Of a stretch of DNA of 26,727 nt, positions 16,904 to 24,892 are shown in pieces. The notes beneath the pieces were generated by a model that was not told the origin of the DNA, made no database searches, and saw only the letters and a program-made list of their open reading frames with translations. Made by a program: the position numbers and the translations under genes. The stretch is from Oceanospirillaceae bacterium UBA2001 (GTDB lineage Bacteria > Pseudomonadota > Gammaproteobacteria > Pseudomonadales > Balneatricaceae): NCBI GenBank assembly GCA_002335115.1, contig DDCR01000094.1:1-26727 (forward strand). The letters are read 5' to 3'. How positions within the stretch are numbered: position 1 is the first letter of the stretch; each line of letters starts with the position of its first letter.

Positions 16904-17689
16904 ATGTGCCTAAACTGTCCCAAGACCGCAGGCGTTCACCCAAAGAGCCACAAACGAACTCTAGTTTTGCTCCATGGCTGGGGTTATGACAACACATGCT
17001 GGCCGCAAGAAATGTTGCAACAACTGAGAGTTGATTATGAGCTAATTGTGTTAGATTTGCCGGGTCATGGGCAAGATCCTTCGGAGCTGAACCCCCACCA
17101 TAGTATCAATCAACTGGATGAATGGATACGGGTGACTAAGGCCCGACTGCCTCAAAGATATGATTTAATGGGATGGTCACTAGGTGGGCAAATTGCCATT
17201 CGTATGGCACATAACGATAGTCGTATACAAAGACTTATATTAATGGCTGTCAATCCTAAATTTATTAGTAGTAATGACTGGCCTAAAGCAATGTTGCCTA
17301 AACTTTTGCTCCAGTTTGACCAAGGATATCAGGCCCTAGCAGAAAAGACTTTGCGTCGATTTGCCATGTTGCAGGCCCAAGGTGCAGCGAAACCCAAGCC
17401 CTTGGGGGTTCACTTGATGAACCTAATGCTGCCGAAACGTCAAAAAATACTAGGTCTTAAACTACTCTACGAATTAGATGAGCGAGACCATCTTTGTCAG
17501 TTATCTCAGCCTTGTTTCCTTGAGCTTGCTGACGCTGATGAGTTAGTTCCCAATGCATGGGTTAGAGAATTAAAACTGCCTAATAATGTGCAGATACATG
17601 CTGTATCAGGTGGCCATGCCTACTTTTTGGAGACGCAGGGAGTGGGGGCAAATATGGCTAGATTCTTGCGGCTTGGGGTGCCTTGTTGA
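16904..17689 (+). CDS. bioH: pimeloyl-ACP methyl ester esterase
   Basis: BioH removes the methyl group from pimeloyl-ACP methyl ester, ending the pimelate extension cycle. It is an alpha/beta hydrolase: oxyanion region LLHGWGYDN, nucleophile elbow GWSLGG (Ser92), aspartate in DADELVP (Asp212) and histidine in GGHAYF (His238), a complete triad. The 261-residue length is close to E. coli BioH, whose gene is unlinked to bio there; here it lies within the operon between bioF and bioC, as in pseudomonads. The ATG immediately follows the bioF TAA. The first 17 residues, with two cysteines, are less conserved. Confidence 0.94.
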   Translation: MCLNCPKTAGVHPKSHKRTLVLLHGWGYDNTCWPQEMLQQLRVDYELIVLDLPGHGQDPSELNPHHSINQLDEWIRVTKARLPQRYDLMGWSLGGQIAIRMAHNDSRIQRLILMAVNPKFISSNDWPKAMLPKLLLQFDQGYQALAEKTLRRFAMLQAQGAAKPKPLGVHLMNLMLPKRQKILGLKLLYELDERDHLCQLSQPCFLELADADELVPNAWVRELKLPNNVQIHAVSGGHAYFLETQGVGANMARFLRLGVPC

Positions 17690-18498
17690 TGCCTAATCTA
17701 AATTTATTACCTGATGTTGATAAAGTCGCTCAGGCCTTCAGTCAAGCCGCACATACCTATGATGATGTAGCAGGGTTGCAACGCATCGCTGCTGACCAGC
17801 TATTGAAAAAAGCTCCTCTAGTCCACCAAGGTAAGGTGTTAGACATTGGTAGTGGAACGGGTTATGTGAGTGCTCAGTTAGCAGCACTTGAGGCAGTGAC
17901 TTCAGTGACAGGATTAGATATTGCTCAGGGTATGCTAGATTATGCCCAATCGTGCCACTCTGATAAAAAACTGAATTGGCAATTAGGGGATGCACAAAAC
18001 TTACCCCATGCTTTGGCCGATAACGCCACGCGCTTCGATTTAGTTATTTCTTCTTTATCCATCCAATGGTGCAAAGATCTTGATGCTGTGTTTGCTGGAG
18101 TGGCTCAATGCCTGGCTGATGGTGGAGTTTTTCACTGTGCGACTCTTGGCCCACAAACCTTACACCAGTTAAAGTGGGCCTGGGCTCAAGTGGATAACTA
18201 TCAGCACGTTAATGACTTTGTGCCTTTGGAAACCCTGCGCAATCTGCTTGAAAAGCAGTTTGCAGATGTAACGATTGAATGTGAGCCTGTTGAACTTAAA
18301 TACCTGACTGTGCATCAACTGACAAGAGATTTAAAACAACTTGGTGCCAGTAACCAGAACGCTCAAGCAGCCCAAGGTTTAATGGGCATAGGACGCTTTC
18401 GTAAAATGGTAGAGGCCTATGAACACTTGCGTGATGATGAGGCCCAATTACCAGTGACTTATGAAATTTATTACATCAAGGCTAAGGTAAATCAATGA
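17689..18498 (+). CDS. bioC: malonyl-ACP O-methyltransferase
   Basis: BioC methylates the free carboxyl of malonyl-ACP so that fatty-acid synthesis can extend it to pimeloyl-ACP methyl ester. The 269-residue protein starts with VAQAFSQAAHTYDDVAGLQR, typical of BioC, and has the SAM-binding motif LDIGSGTGY (51-59), a motif II acidic residue in TGLDIAQGML, and DLVISSLSIQWC. I use ATG 17689, which overlaps the bioH stop as TGATG, rather than TTG 17683. The downstream bioD start overlaps its TGA by 4 bases. Confidence 0.95.
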   Translation: MPNLNLLPDVDKVAQAFSQAAHTYDDVAGLQRIAADQLLKKAPLVHQGKVLDIGSGTGYVSAQLAALEAVTSVTGLDIAQGMLDYAQSCHSDKKLNWQLGDAQNLPHALADNATRFDLVISSLSIQWCKDLDAVFAGVAQCLADGGVFHCATLGPQTLHQLKWAWAQVDNYQHVNDFVPLETLRNLLEKQFADVTIECEPVELKYLTVHQLTRDLKQLGASNQNAQAAQGLMGIGRFRKMVEAYEHLRDDEAQLPVTYEIYYIKAKVNQ

Positions 18499-19202
18499 AG
18501 CACTTAAAACAACGCTATTTTATAGCAGGCACAGACACTGATGTTGGTAAAACTTTGGTCGCTTGTGCGTTGTTAGCCCAAGCTCGCAACCGCGGTTTAA
18601 CCACGGCTGCTGTTAAGCCTGTGGCTGCTGGGTGCATTGAAACTGAAGATGGCTTAAGAAATGATGATGCAGATCAATTACTGGCTCAGTGTACCGTGCA
18701 TTTGCATTACGAACAGGTGAACCCAATCGCCTTTTTGGAGCCTATTGCTCCCCATATTGCTGCTCAAAAGTTAGGCCAGCGCATGCAGGTAGATCGTCTT
18801 ACAGGCTTCACCAGTGGCGTCCTAATGCAAGGGGCCAACCTCACACTGGTGGAAGGAGCGGGTGGTTGGCGTGTGCCTGTGAACGAGCGTGAAACTTTAG
18901 CTGATTTGGCGATATCTCTATCTATGCCCGTCATATTGGTCGTTGGCATGCGCTTAGGCTGTATCAATCATGCATTATTAACGGTCGAGGCGATTATCCA
19001 AGACGGCTTAAAACTTGCTGGCTGGGTTGCCAACTGTGTTGATCCACAGATGGCTGAGTTGGAGGCTAATATTGCTGCATTACAAAGCCGTATCAAGGCT
19101 CCCATGATCGGCTTGGTTCCGCATCTGACTGGCATAGGCACCCCTGCGGCAAGGGTTGATGCTTGTCAAACCTACGTAGATCTTGATCTGCTGGTTAATT
19201 AA
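18495..19202 (+). CDS. bioD: dethiobiotin synthetase
   Basis: Closes the ureido ring by ATP-dependent carboxylation of 7,8-diaminononanoate. The 235-residue product carries the P-loop GTDTDVGKT (12-20), the VKPVAAGC segment with the substrate lysine, and LVEGAGGWRVPVN, all standard for BioD. ATGA overlap with bioC indicates coupled translation. It is the last gene of the visible bio operon. The step just before it (BioA, diaminononanoate synthesis) is not encoded here and must lie elsewhere. Confidence 0.96.
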   Translation: MKHLKQRYFIAGTDTDVGKTLVACALLAQARNRGLTTAAVKPVAAGCIETEDGLRNDDADQLLAQCTVHLHYEQVNPIAFLEPIAPHIAAQKLGQRMQVDRLTGFTSGVLMQGANLTLVEGAGGWRVPVNERETLADLAISLSMPVILVVGMRLGCINHALLTVEAIIQDGLKLAGWVANCVDPQMAELEANIAALQSRIKAPMIGLVPHLTGIGTPAARVDACQTYVDLDLLVN

Positions 19203-19253
19203 TGCGGATGTCAGTGACCTAATTTAAGTGTTCGGCGGGCAACTTACGGTATT

Positions 19254-19288
19254 AACCTGCTAACTCAATACAAGCAGTTGGCTTTTTT
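19254..19288 (+). terminator. possible intrinsic terminator after bioD
   Basis: AACCTGC and GCAGTT can pair (one bulged C) around a 13-base loop, followed by GG and CTTTTTT. The T run is good but the stem is short, so this is a tentative end for the bio operon. Confidence 0.35.
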
Positions 19289-19323
19289 ATACCCCTCTAT
19301 TTGATGACTGCAAAGTCTCACAA

Positions 19324-19353
19324 TTGACCTTAGGCTATAAAACAGCGTATTTT
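19324..19353 (+). promoter_or_regulatory. candidate promoter of the acyl-CoA dehydrogenase gene
   Basis: TTGACC (19324-19329) and TATTTT (19348-19353) are 18 bases apart. The -10 element coincides with the left end of a 28-bp palindrome, the usual geometry for repression. Confidence 0.4.
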
Positions 19354-19375
19354 TCAAACAAGTGTTTGAAAAATA
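19348..19375 (+). promoter_or_regulatory. 28-bp palindrome, probable PsrA-type (TetR family) operator
   Basis: TATTTTTCAAACA (19348-19360) and TGTTTGAAAAATA (19363-19375) are perfect inverted copies around a central AG. The core CAAAC-N4-GTTTG fits the published PsrA consensus (G/C)AAAC-N2-4-GTTT(G/C), a fatty-acid-responsive repressor of beta-oxidation genes in gammaproteobacteria. It lies 33 bases upstream of an acyl-CoA dehydrogenase gene. Confidence 0.7.
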
Positions 19376-19407
19376 GTAATTTAATTGTATATAACTTAGG
19401 AGTCGAC

Positions 19408-21207
19408 ATGCCTAACTACCAAGCTCCCCAACGTGACATTCAATTTGTAATGCACGAGGTATTAGCCATGGCGGATCATTATAGGTCTGTGCCAGGGGGT
19501 GAAGACATAGATACCCCCATGATAGATGCAATTCTTGAGGAGGCATCAAAATTCTCTGAAAATGTGCTGGCTCCAATTAACGCTTCCGGTGATGCTCAAG
19601 GATGCCAATGGAATGACAGTGTTGTAACAACGCCCGCAGGCTTTAAAGAAGCTTATGCACAATTCGTAGAAGGGGGCTGGCCATCACTCTCGCACAGTCC
19701 AGATCTTGGTGGGCAAGGCTTACCAGAGTCACTGGGCACCATGGTTAGTGAATTAAATGGCACCTCTAATTGGTCGTGGAGTATGTACTCAGGTTTAAGT
19801 CAAGGTGCCATGAACACGATAGAGACTCATGGTACTGACGAGCAAAAAAAATGCTACCTATTGCCCCTAGTAGAAGGGCGTTGGACGGGTACGATGTGTT
19901 TAACTGAATCCCACTGTGGCACAGACCTAGGTTTGCTAAGAACTAAAGCAGAGCCACAAGCAGACGGGTGTTATCACATTACGGGCACGAAAATTTTTAT
20001 TTCTGCCGGTGAGCACGATATGGTGGATAACATTGTGCATATTGTACTTGCCCGCTTACCCGATGCGCCTGCCGGTACCAAAGGAATTTCGTTGTTCATT
20101 GTGCCTAAGTTTTGTATACAAGCAGACGGTAGTCTGGGGGAGCGCAACCAAGTCATGTGTGGTGCTTTGGAACAAAAGATGGGTATACATGGAAATGCAA
20201 CTTGTGTGATGAACTTTGATGGTGCCAAAGGGTATCTTATTGGCCCAGCAAATAAGGGCTTAAATTGCATGTTCACATTTATGAATACGGCTCGTATCGG
20301 CACAGCAGTGCAAGGTCTGTGTGCAGCAGAGGGCGCGTTTCAGGGTGCTTTAGAATATGCCAAAGAGAGATTGCAAATGCGTTCACTCGCTGGTCCAGTC
20401 GCCCCCGAAAAATCTGCAGACCCAATTATTGTTCATCCTGATGTACGTAGAATGCTACTTACTGCAAAGTCTTTTGCCGAAGGCGGGCGCATGTTAGTTT
20501 ATTATTTGGCTCAATTAAATGACACAATTACCCGCGATAGTGATAGTGACCACGCCAAAGAGGCGGAGGTATTACTGTCTTTATTAACCCCCATAGCCAA
20601 GGCATTTATGACAGAAACAGGGCTGGAGTCTGCTAACTTAGGCATGCAGTGTTTTGGTGGCCATGGTTATATTCGTGAGTATGGCATGGAACAAATTGTT
20701 CGAGACGCGAGAATTTCTACCATTTATGAGGGCACCACAGGTATCCAAGCACTTGATCTATTAGGGCGCAAAGTACTCATGACACAGGGAGCAAGTCTCA
20801 AACTATTTACTAAAAAAATCCATTTATTCTGTCAATCTGAAATTGAGAATGAGGCTATGGCTGAGTTTATCAAACCCCTTATAGCGGCTAACAAGGAGTG
20901 GGGTGATCTGACAGTAAAACTGGGAATGGCGGCCATGAAGGATCGCAATGAGGTAGGGGCAGCTTCGGTAGATTACTTAATGTACGCAGGATATGTGACA
21001 CAAGCATATTTTTATGCCAGAGCGGCCAAGGTTGCACAAAACGCACTAGCAGGAGACACCTCCGAAACGGATTTCTATGAGGCGAAGTTATTTACGGCCC
21101 GTTTCTTTTTTGCCCGCCTATTACCCCGAACACAAGCTCATGCCAGTGCGATGCTAGCAGGTGCTGACACATTGCAAGGCTTGAATGAAGAACACTTTAG
21201 GTTTTAA
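19408..21207 (+). CDS. acyl-CoA dehydrogenase, FadE/DmdC type
   Basis: An FAD enzyme that makes the alpha-beta double bond in acyl-CoA. The 599-residue protein is of the long subfamily: a short N-terminal segment (MPNYQAPQRDIQFVMHEVL), the standard acyl-CoA dehydrogenase core with CLTESHCGTDLGLLRTKA, the catalytic glutamate in STIYEGTTGIQ (Glu441), and an extra C-terminal helical domain. Annotated relatives include 3-methylmercaptopropionyl-CoA dehydrogenase (DmdC) and medium/long-chain FadE enzymes of pseudomonads. Without a dmd neighbourhood, general fatty acyl-CoA oxidation is more likely than DMSP catabolism. I chose ATG 19408 (TAGGAG upstream) rather than TTG 19324, which would run through the palindrome. 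Confidence 0.93.
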   Translation: MPNYQAPQRDIQFVMHEVLAMADHYRSVPGGEDIDTPMIDAILEEASKFSENVLAPINASGDAQGCQWNDSVVTTPAGFKEAYAQFVEGGWPSLSHSPDLGGQGLPESLGTMVSELNGTSNWSWSMYSGLSQGAMNTIETHGTDEQKKCYLLPLVEGRWTGTMCLTESHCGTDLGLLRTKAEPQADGCYHITGTKIFISAGEHDMVDNIVHIVLARLPDAPAGTKGISLFIVPKFCIQADGSLGERNQVMCGALEQKMGIHGNATCVMNFDGAKGYLIGPANKGLNCMFTFMNTARIGTAVQGLCAAEGAFQGALEYAKERLQMRSLAGPVAPEKSADPIIVHPDVRRMLLTAKSFAEGGRMLVYYLAQLNDTITRDSDSDHAKEAEVLLSLLTPIAKAFMTETGLESANLGMQCFGGHGYIREYGMEQIVRDARISTIYEGTTGIQALDLLGRKVLMTQGASLKLFTKKIHLFCQSEIENEAMAEFIKPLIAANKEWGDLTVKLGMAAMKDRNEVGAASVDYLMYAGYVTQAYFYARAAKVAQNALAGDTSETDFYEAKLFTARFFFARLLPRTQAHASAMLAGADTLQGLNEEHFRF

Positions 21208-21270
21208 TTGTGACAACTGGACTGAGATAACTCGTGCGTATCAGGCCATTTTCGTTTTTAATTTGATCTA

Positions 21271-21666
21271 CTAGCCAAAGTTACGATAAATAAATTCGGC
21301 CCAAACATAGACAAAAAATAGCACGGCTACAAATACGGCAGCTGAACCCATATCTTTAGCGGCACCTGCAAGATCATGGTGTTGTGTGCCGACGCGATCT
21401 AACGTAGCCTCAATGGCGGAGTTAAGCAACTCCATTAAAATAACTAACAAGCCAGCACCGAGCATAAGAATGCGCTCTACTGGGGATTCACCTAGGTAAA
21501 TAGCGCAAGGAACACTGAACAAAAAAATAACAGTGTATTCCCGCATACCTGCTTCATGTTTAAAACAATAAGCCAAGCCTTTAACTGAAAATACAGTGGC
21601 CGTATACATTCTGTTCCAGCCACCATTTTTAGGATAGTGCCTTGGATCGGGCTTTGTTGACCTCAT
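21271..21666 (-). CDS. dgkA: diacylglycerol kinase
   Basis: A small integral membrane kinase that recycles diacylglycerol to phosphatidic acid. The 131-residue product has three membrane helices and the signature ELLNSAIEATLDRVG followed by LAGAAKDMGSAAV; Glu79 and Glu86 correspond to the catalytic and metal-binding glutamates of E. coli DgkA. An N-terminal extension of about 15 polar residues (MRSTKPDPRHYPKNGG) is somewhat longer than in E. coli. Encoded alone on the minus strand, convergent with the acyl-CoA dehydrogenase and divergent from the deaminase gene. Confidence 0.96.
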   Translation of the reverse strand: MRSTKPDPRHYPKNGGWNRMYTATVFSVKGLAYCFKHEAGMREYTVIFLFSVPCAIYLGESPVERILMLGAGLLVILMELLNSAIEATLDRVGTQHHDLAGAAKDMGSAAVFVAVLFFVYVWAEFIYRNFG

Positions 21667-21761
21667 AGGTGACTTCTTATGCTAGTTATTTGAGTTTGAG
21701 ACGCATATTCGCCGCCCTTAGTTTAACTAACAAATGTAAAAGTGAAAAGTAGCCTAATATT

Positions 21762-21791
21762 TTGTGAAAGTCCTTGCAGGTAATAAATAAT
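21762..21791 (+). promoter_or_regulatory. candidate promoter of the deaminase gene
   Basis: TTGTGA (21762-21767) and AATAAT (21786-21791), 18 bases apart, are the best sigma70-like pair in the 169-base gap between dgkA and the deaminase gene. The match is moderate. Confidence 0.3.
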
Positions 21792-21835
21792 GTTAGAATT
21801 ACCACTTAATAAAACGGCCTCATTGGGATCTTATT

Positions 21836-22840
21836 TTGTATCAATTCATTGCTGGTTTGCCAAAAGTTGAGTTGCACTTGCACATTGAGGGTAGCTTGGA
21901 GCCAGAACTGATGTTCCAGCTAGCTAAACGCAATAACATCGATATTCCATATGCTAGTCCAGATGAAGTTCGCGCGGCGTATGATTTTTCAAACCTGCAG
22001 TCTTTTTTGGATATCTATTATCAGGGCGCGCAGGTACTTGTCACAGAGAGGGATTTCTATGACTTAACTTGGGCTTATATGCTGCGCTGTAAGACAGATA
22101 ATGTGCTGCATGCAGAGTTGTTTTTTGACCCGCAAACGCACACTAGTCGGGGTATAGATTTTGATCTAGTAATGAAAGGAATCTGCGGGGCATTGGCTGC
22201 AGCAGAGATTGAACTCGGTATTAGTAGTCAACTCATCCTGTGTTTTTTGCGCCATTTAGATGAAGCCAGTGCTTTTGATACGTTAAACCATGCTCAAGCA
22301 TGGAAACAGCAAATTGTTGCTGTGGGTCTCGATTCCTCAGAATTAGGTCATCCTCCTGAAAAGTTTGCTAGGGTGTTTGCCGCTGCCCGTCAACAGGGTT
22401 ATCTCACCGTTGCCCATGCTGGCGAGGAAGGTCCTTCAAGCAACATCATAGACGCTTTGGATATTTTACAAGTGAGTCGCATTGACCATGGTGTGCGCTG
22501 TGTCGATGATCCTCAATTAGTGACTAGACTCATTGATGAAAAAATCCATTTAACCGTTTGCCCACTCTCAAATACTAAGTTAAAAGTGTTTGCATCTATG
22601 GAACAGCACAATATTGTTGAACTGTTGTGCGAGGGTGTCAGCGTGGGTATTAATTCAGACGATCCTGCTTACTTTGGTGGTTATATGAACGATAACTTCA
22701 ATGCTGTAGCTAACGCCCATCCACTGACTTATGAGCAGTTGGCGAAATTTACGTCTAACGCGATCGATGCTAGCTTTTGTAATGCGCAGCGCAAGCATGA
22801 ACTCCAACAGCAACTGCAGGTGTATTTGGACAAACAATAG
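21836..22840 (+). CDS. adenine deaminase / adenosine deaminase family protein
   Basis: A zinc amidohydrolase of purine salvage, deaminating adenine to hypoxanthine or adenosine to inosine. The 334-residue product has metal ligands in ELHLHIEGS (His14, His16), HAGEEG, the SRIDHGVR histidine and NSDDPAYFGGYMNDN. The GLDSSELGHPP and VCPLSNTKLKVF segments resemble bacterial adenine deaminases of the add-like type (such as the Pseudomonas enzyme) more than E. coli Add, so adenine is my preferred substrate. No ATG is available: an in-frame stop lies at 21794, and the likely start is TTG 21836 with GGGA 7 bases upstream. The next gene follows within three bases. Confidence 0.9.
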   Translation: MYQFIAGLPKVELHLHIEGSLEPELMFQLAKRNNIDIPYASPDEVRAAYDFSNLQSFLDIYYQGAQVLVTERDFYDLTWAYMLRCKTDNVLHAELFFDPQTHTSRGIDFDLVMKGICGALAAAEIELGISSQLILCFLRHLDEASAFDTLNHAQAWKQQIVAVGLDSSELGHPPEKFARVFAAARQQGYLTVAHAGEEGPSSNIIDALDILQVSRIDHGVRCVDDPQLVTRLIDEKIHLTVCPLSNTKLKVFASMEQHNIVELLCEGVSVGINSDDPAYFGGYMNDNFNAVANAHPLTYEQLAKFTSNAIDASFCNAQRKHELQQQLQVYLDKQ

Positions 22841-22843
22841 GTG

Positions 22844-23737
22844 ATGAGTGATATTAAAATTTTGGTCACGGGCGTGTCTAGTCAAGTTGGATCAGCTCTG
22901 TGTGCCAGAGCTTTGAGTGCTGGAGTGTCTGTTGTTTGGTTTGACGACAGTATACTCAACAGTTTGCAATTGGAGTCTATTAAGGCCGCTATTGTAAGCT
23001 TTAATCCCAGTTATGTGGTGAACACGGCAAGCTACTCTGTGGTCGATTTAGCTGAAGACAATGCCCAAGAAAGCTATGTTTTTAATCATAATGTGGCCAT
23101 GGTTTTAGCACAGTCTTGTCATGAGTTAGCGCTGCCATTATTACACTTGTCAACGGATTATGTGTTTGATGGTCAACAGAAGGTGCCATACAAAGAGGAC
23201 TCTTTTGCAGCACCAGTGAATCGTTTTGGAGTGGCTAAACTGGCAGCAGAACAGACCATACGGCAATACTGCCCTAACCATATTATTTTACGAGTGGGCT
23301 GGATCTTCAGTGCTCAAAGTAATAATTTCGTTTTCAGAACTTTAAAACAACTGCAAGAGCATCATCAGGTTAAGGCCGTTTCTGACCAGTATGGTTGCCC
23401 CACCTATGCAAACGATGTGGCACGTGTACTTATTGCAATAATAAACCAGTTAGAGTGTGACATTGACGTGTGGGGCACTTATCATTATAGCGGTGCTGAA
23501 GTGACGAGTTGGAAAGGTTTTGCAGAAGCTATACTTGCAGCAGCAAAAAAGCATGGTGTCACTGAGGCCGAAGCTATTGATGCTGTGACCAGTCTTCAAT
23601 GGCCATCTGCCGCGCCTCGTCCAGCTTATAGTGTGCTTGATTGCAGTAAAATACAAACGACCTTTGGGATACGTCAAAGGCCTTGGCGCTCAGGTTTGGT
23701 TAAGGTCATAGATCAAGTGTTTAAGGTTCAGCACTAG
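22844..23737 (+). CDS. RmlD-like NAD(P)-fold protein, probably not an active reductase
   Basis: The 297-residue protein belongs to the dTDP-4-dehydrorhamnose reductase family: an N-terminal Rossmann strand (IKILVTGVSSQVGSAL), VVNTASYSVVDLAEDN, LHLSTDYVFDG and the late SDQYGCPTYANDVARV segment are clear. However, the catalytic YxxxK reads FGVAK (Phe128, Lys132), so the essential tyrosine is missing, and the middle glycine of the GxxGxxG nucleotide motif is serine. There are no rhamnose-pathway genes nearby. It begins at ATG 22844 (or GTG 22841) directly after the deaminase stop and is likely cotranscribed with it. A sugar-nucleotide-binding or regulatory role (as in MAT2B, a noncatalytic family member) is possible. 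Confidence 0.88.
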   Translation: MSDIKILVTGVSSQVGSALCARALSAGVSVVWFDDSILNSLQLESIKAAIVSFNPSYVVNTASYSVVDLAEDNAQESYVFNHNVAMVLAQSCHELALPLLHLSTDYVFDGQQKVPYKEDSFAAPVNRFGVAKLAAEQTIRQYCPNHIILRVGWIFSAQSNNFVFRTLKQLQEHHQVKAVSDQYGCPTYANDVARVLIAIINQLECDIDVWGTYHYSGAEVTSWKGFAEAILAAAKKHGVTEAEAIDAVTSLQWPSAAPRPAYSVLDCSKIQTTFGIRQRPWRSGLVKVIDQVFKVQH

Positions 23738-23833
23738 ATCTTATAATCTAATAAGTAGGCTGTGATTGGGACTTAAATTAACTGCGATCGAAAATGACAG
23801 GGTGCGAAGTTAGAAGAGAAGGGCAAGGGCAGG

Positions 23834-23839
23834 TATAAT
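23834..23839 (+). promoter_or_regulatory. consensus -10 element upstream of moaA
   Basis: A perfect TATAAT lies about 32 bases before the moaA start region, without a good -35 at the expected distance. It suggests a transcription start near 23846, possibly needing an activator. I see no Moco riboswitch. Confidence 0.4.
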
Positions 23840-23869
23840 AACCCGTAATTTAATTTGAAGGCCCATTCA

Positions 23870-23881
23870 ATGTGGCCATGA
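23870..23881 (+). other. three-codon leader frame overlapping the moaA start
   Basis: ATG-TGG-CCA-TGA begins 8 bases after GAAGG, the optimal place for initiation, but is out of frame with moaA. Its TGA overlaps the in-frame ATG at 23878 as ATGA. If used, it would couple or reduce MoaA synthesis. Confidence 0.25.
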
Positions 23882-24882
23882 GTGATCTTATGCAGCATCA
23901 ATTAATTGACGATTTTGGACGCCAAGTAAATTACGTGCGTATTTCTGTGACCGATCGCTGTGACTTTCGTTGTGTTTATTGCATGGCAGAAGAGATGACT
24001 TTTTTACCCCGCGAAAGCATTATGAGTATTGAAGAGATTCAATTAGTTGCGCGCGCGTTCGTTGAGTTGGGAGTCAGCCGTATTCGTCTCACTGGAGGTG
24101 AGCCTCTGGTCCGCAGGGGTTTAGTGGATAATTTACATCATATTGGCCATCTCGAGGGGCTAGATGAACTGCTTATCACCACTAATGGTTCTCAGTTGGT
24201 ACGCCATGCTCAAGCCTTAAAAAAAGCGGGGGTAAAGCGCCTCAATGTGAGTCTAGATTCTTTAGATGAAGCCAAGTTCAAAGCCATGACCCGAACTGGA
24301 AAACTGCCCCAAGTGTTGCAAGGTATTAACGCAGCCATTGAAGCAGGGTTTGAGCGCATAAAGCTCAATGCAGTAGTGATGCGAGGTAATAATGATGATG
24401 AAGTGCTGGATCTAGTCGAGTTTGCTCGAGATAAAGGTATTGATATCGCTTTTATTGAAGAAATGCCACTAGGTACCATCGAAAGTCATGATCGTGCCGT
24501 TACTTATTGCTCCAGCGACGAAGTGCGTGAAATTATTGAGCAGCGCTATCCTTTAACCCACAGTCCTCAAAAGACAGCGGGGCCATCACGCTACTACAGT
24601 ATGCCTAACCATGGCACTCGAGTTGGATTTATCTCTCCTCATAGCCATAATTTTTGTGGTGATTGCAATCGGGTAAGGGTGACTGTCGAAGGGCGGTTGC
24701 TGCTTTGTTTAGGTAACGAACATAGTGTTGATTTGATGCCCATACTTCGTAGCCAGCCAGGCCAGATAGAACCCCTAAAACAAGCTATTATTGCAGCGAT
24801 GGCGTTGAAGCCAGAAAAACACTATTTTGATTTGCATGAGAAACCGCAAATTCTCCGATTTATGAACGCCACTGGCGGATAA
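23872..24882 (+). CDS. moaA: GTP 3',8-cyclase MoaA
   Basis: A radical-SAM enzyme that starts molybdopterin synthesis by rearranging GTP. The 336-residue product has the N-terminal cluster CDFRCVYC (Cys30, 34, 37), [23 protein letters not shown], the C-terminal cluster CGDC-x13-C (Cys262, 265, 279) and the required GlyGly end. The start is uncertain: GTG 23872 lies 10 bases after GAAGG, while ATG 23878 lies 16 bases away. First gene of a moa operon whose second gene is an acyltransferase rather than moaB or moaC. Confidence 0.97.
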   Translation: MAMSDLMQHQLIDDFGRQVNYVRISVTDRCDFRCVYCMAEEMTFLPRESIMSIEEIQLVARAFVELGVSRIRLTGGEPLVRRGLVDNLHHIGHLEGLDELLITTNGSQLVRHAQALKKAGVKRLNVSLDSLDEAKFKAMTRTGKLPQVLQGINAAIEAGFERIKLNAVVMRGNNDDEVLDLVEFARDKGIDIAFIEEMPLGTIESHDRAVTYCSSDEVREIIEQRYPLTHSPQKTAGPSRYYSMPNHGTRVGFISPHSHNFCGDCNRVRVTVEGRLLLCLGNEHSVDLMPILRSQPGQIEPLKQAIIAAMALKPEKHYFDLHEKPQILRFMNATGG

Positions 24883-24892
24883 CAAGAATAAT

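Noticed and set aside
19408..21207. Assignment as DmdC of the DMSP demethylation pathway
   Set aside because: The protein belongs to the same long subfamily, but no other dmd gene is nearby and the palindrome points to general fatty-acid control.
22844..23737. Calling this gene rmlD (rhamnose synthesis)
   Set aside because: The catalytic tyrosine is absent and no rmlA, rmlB or rmlC neighbours are present.
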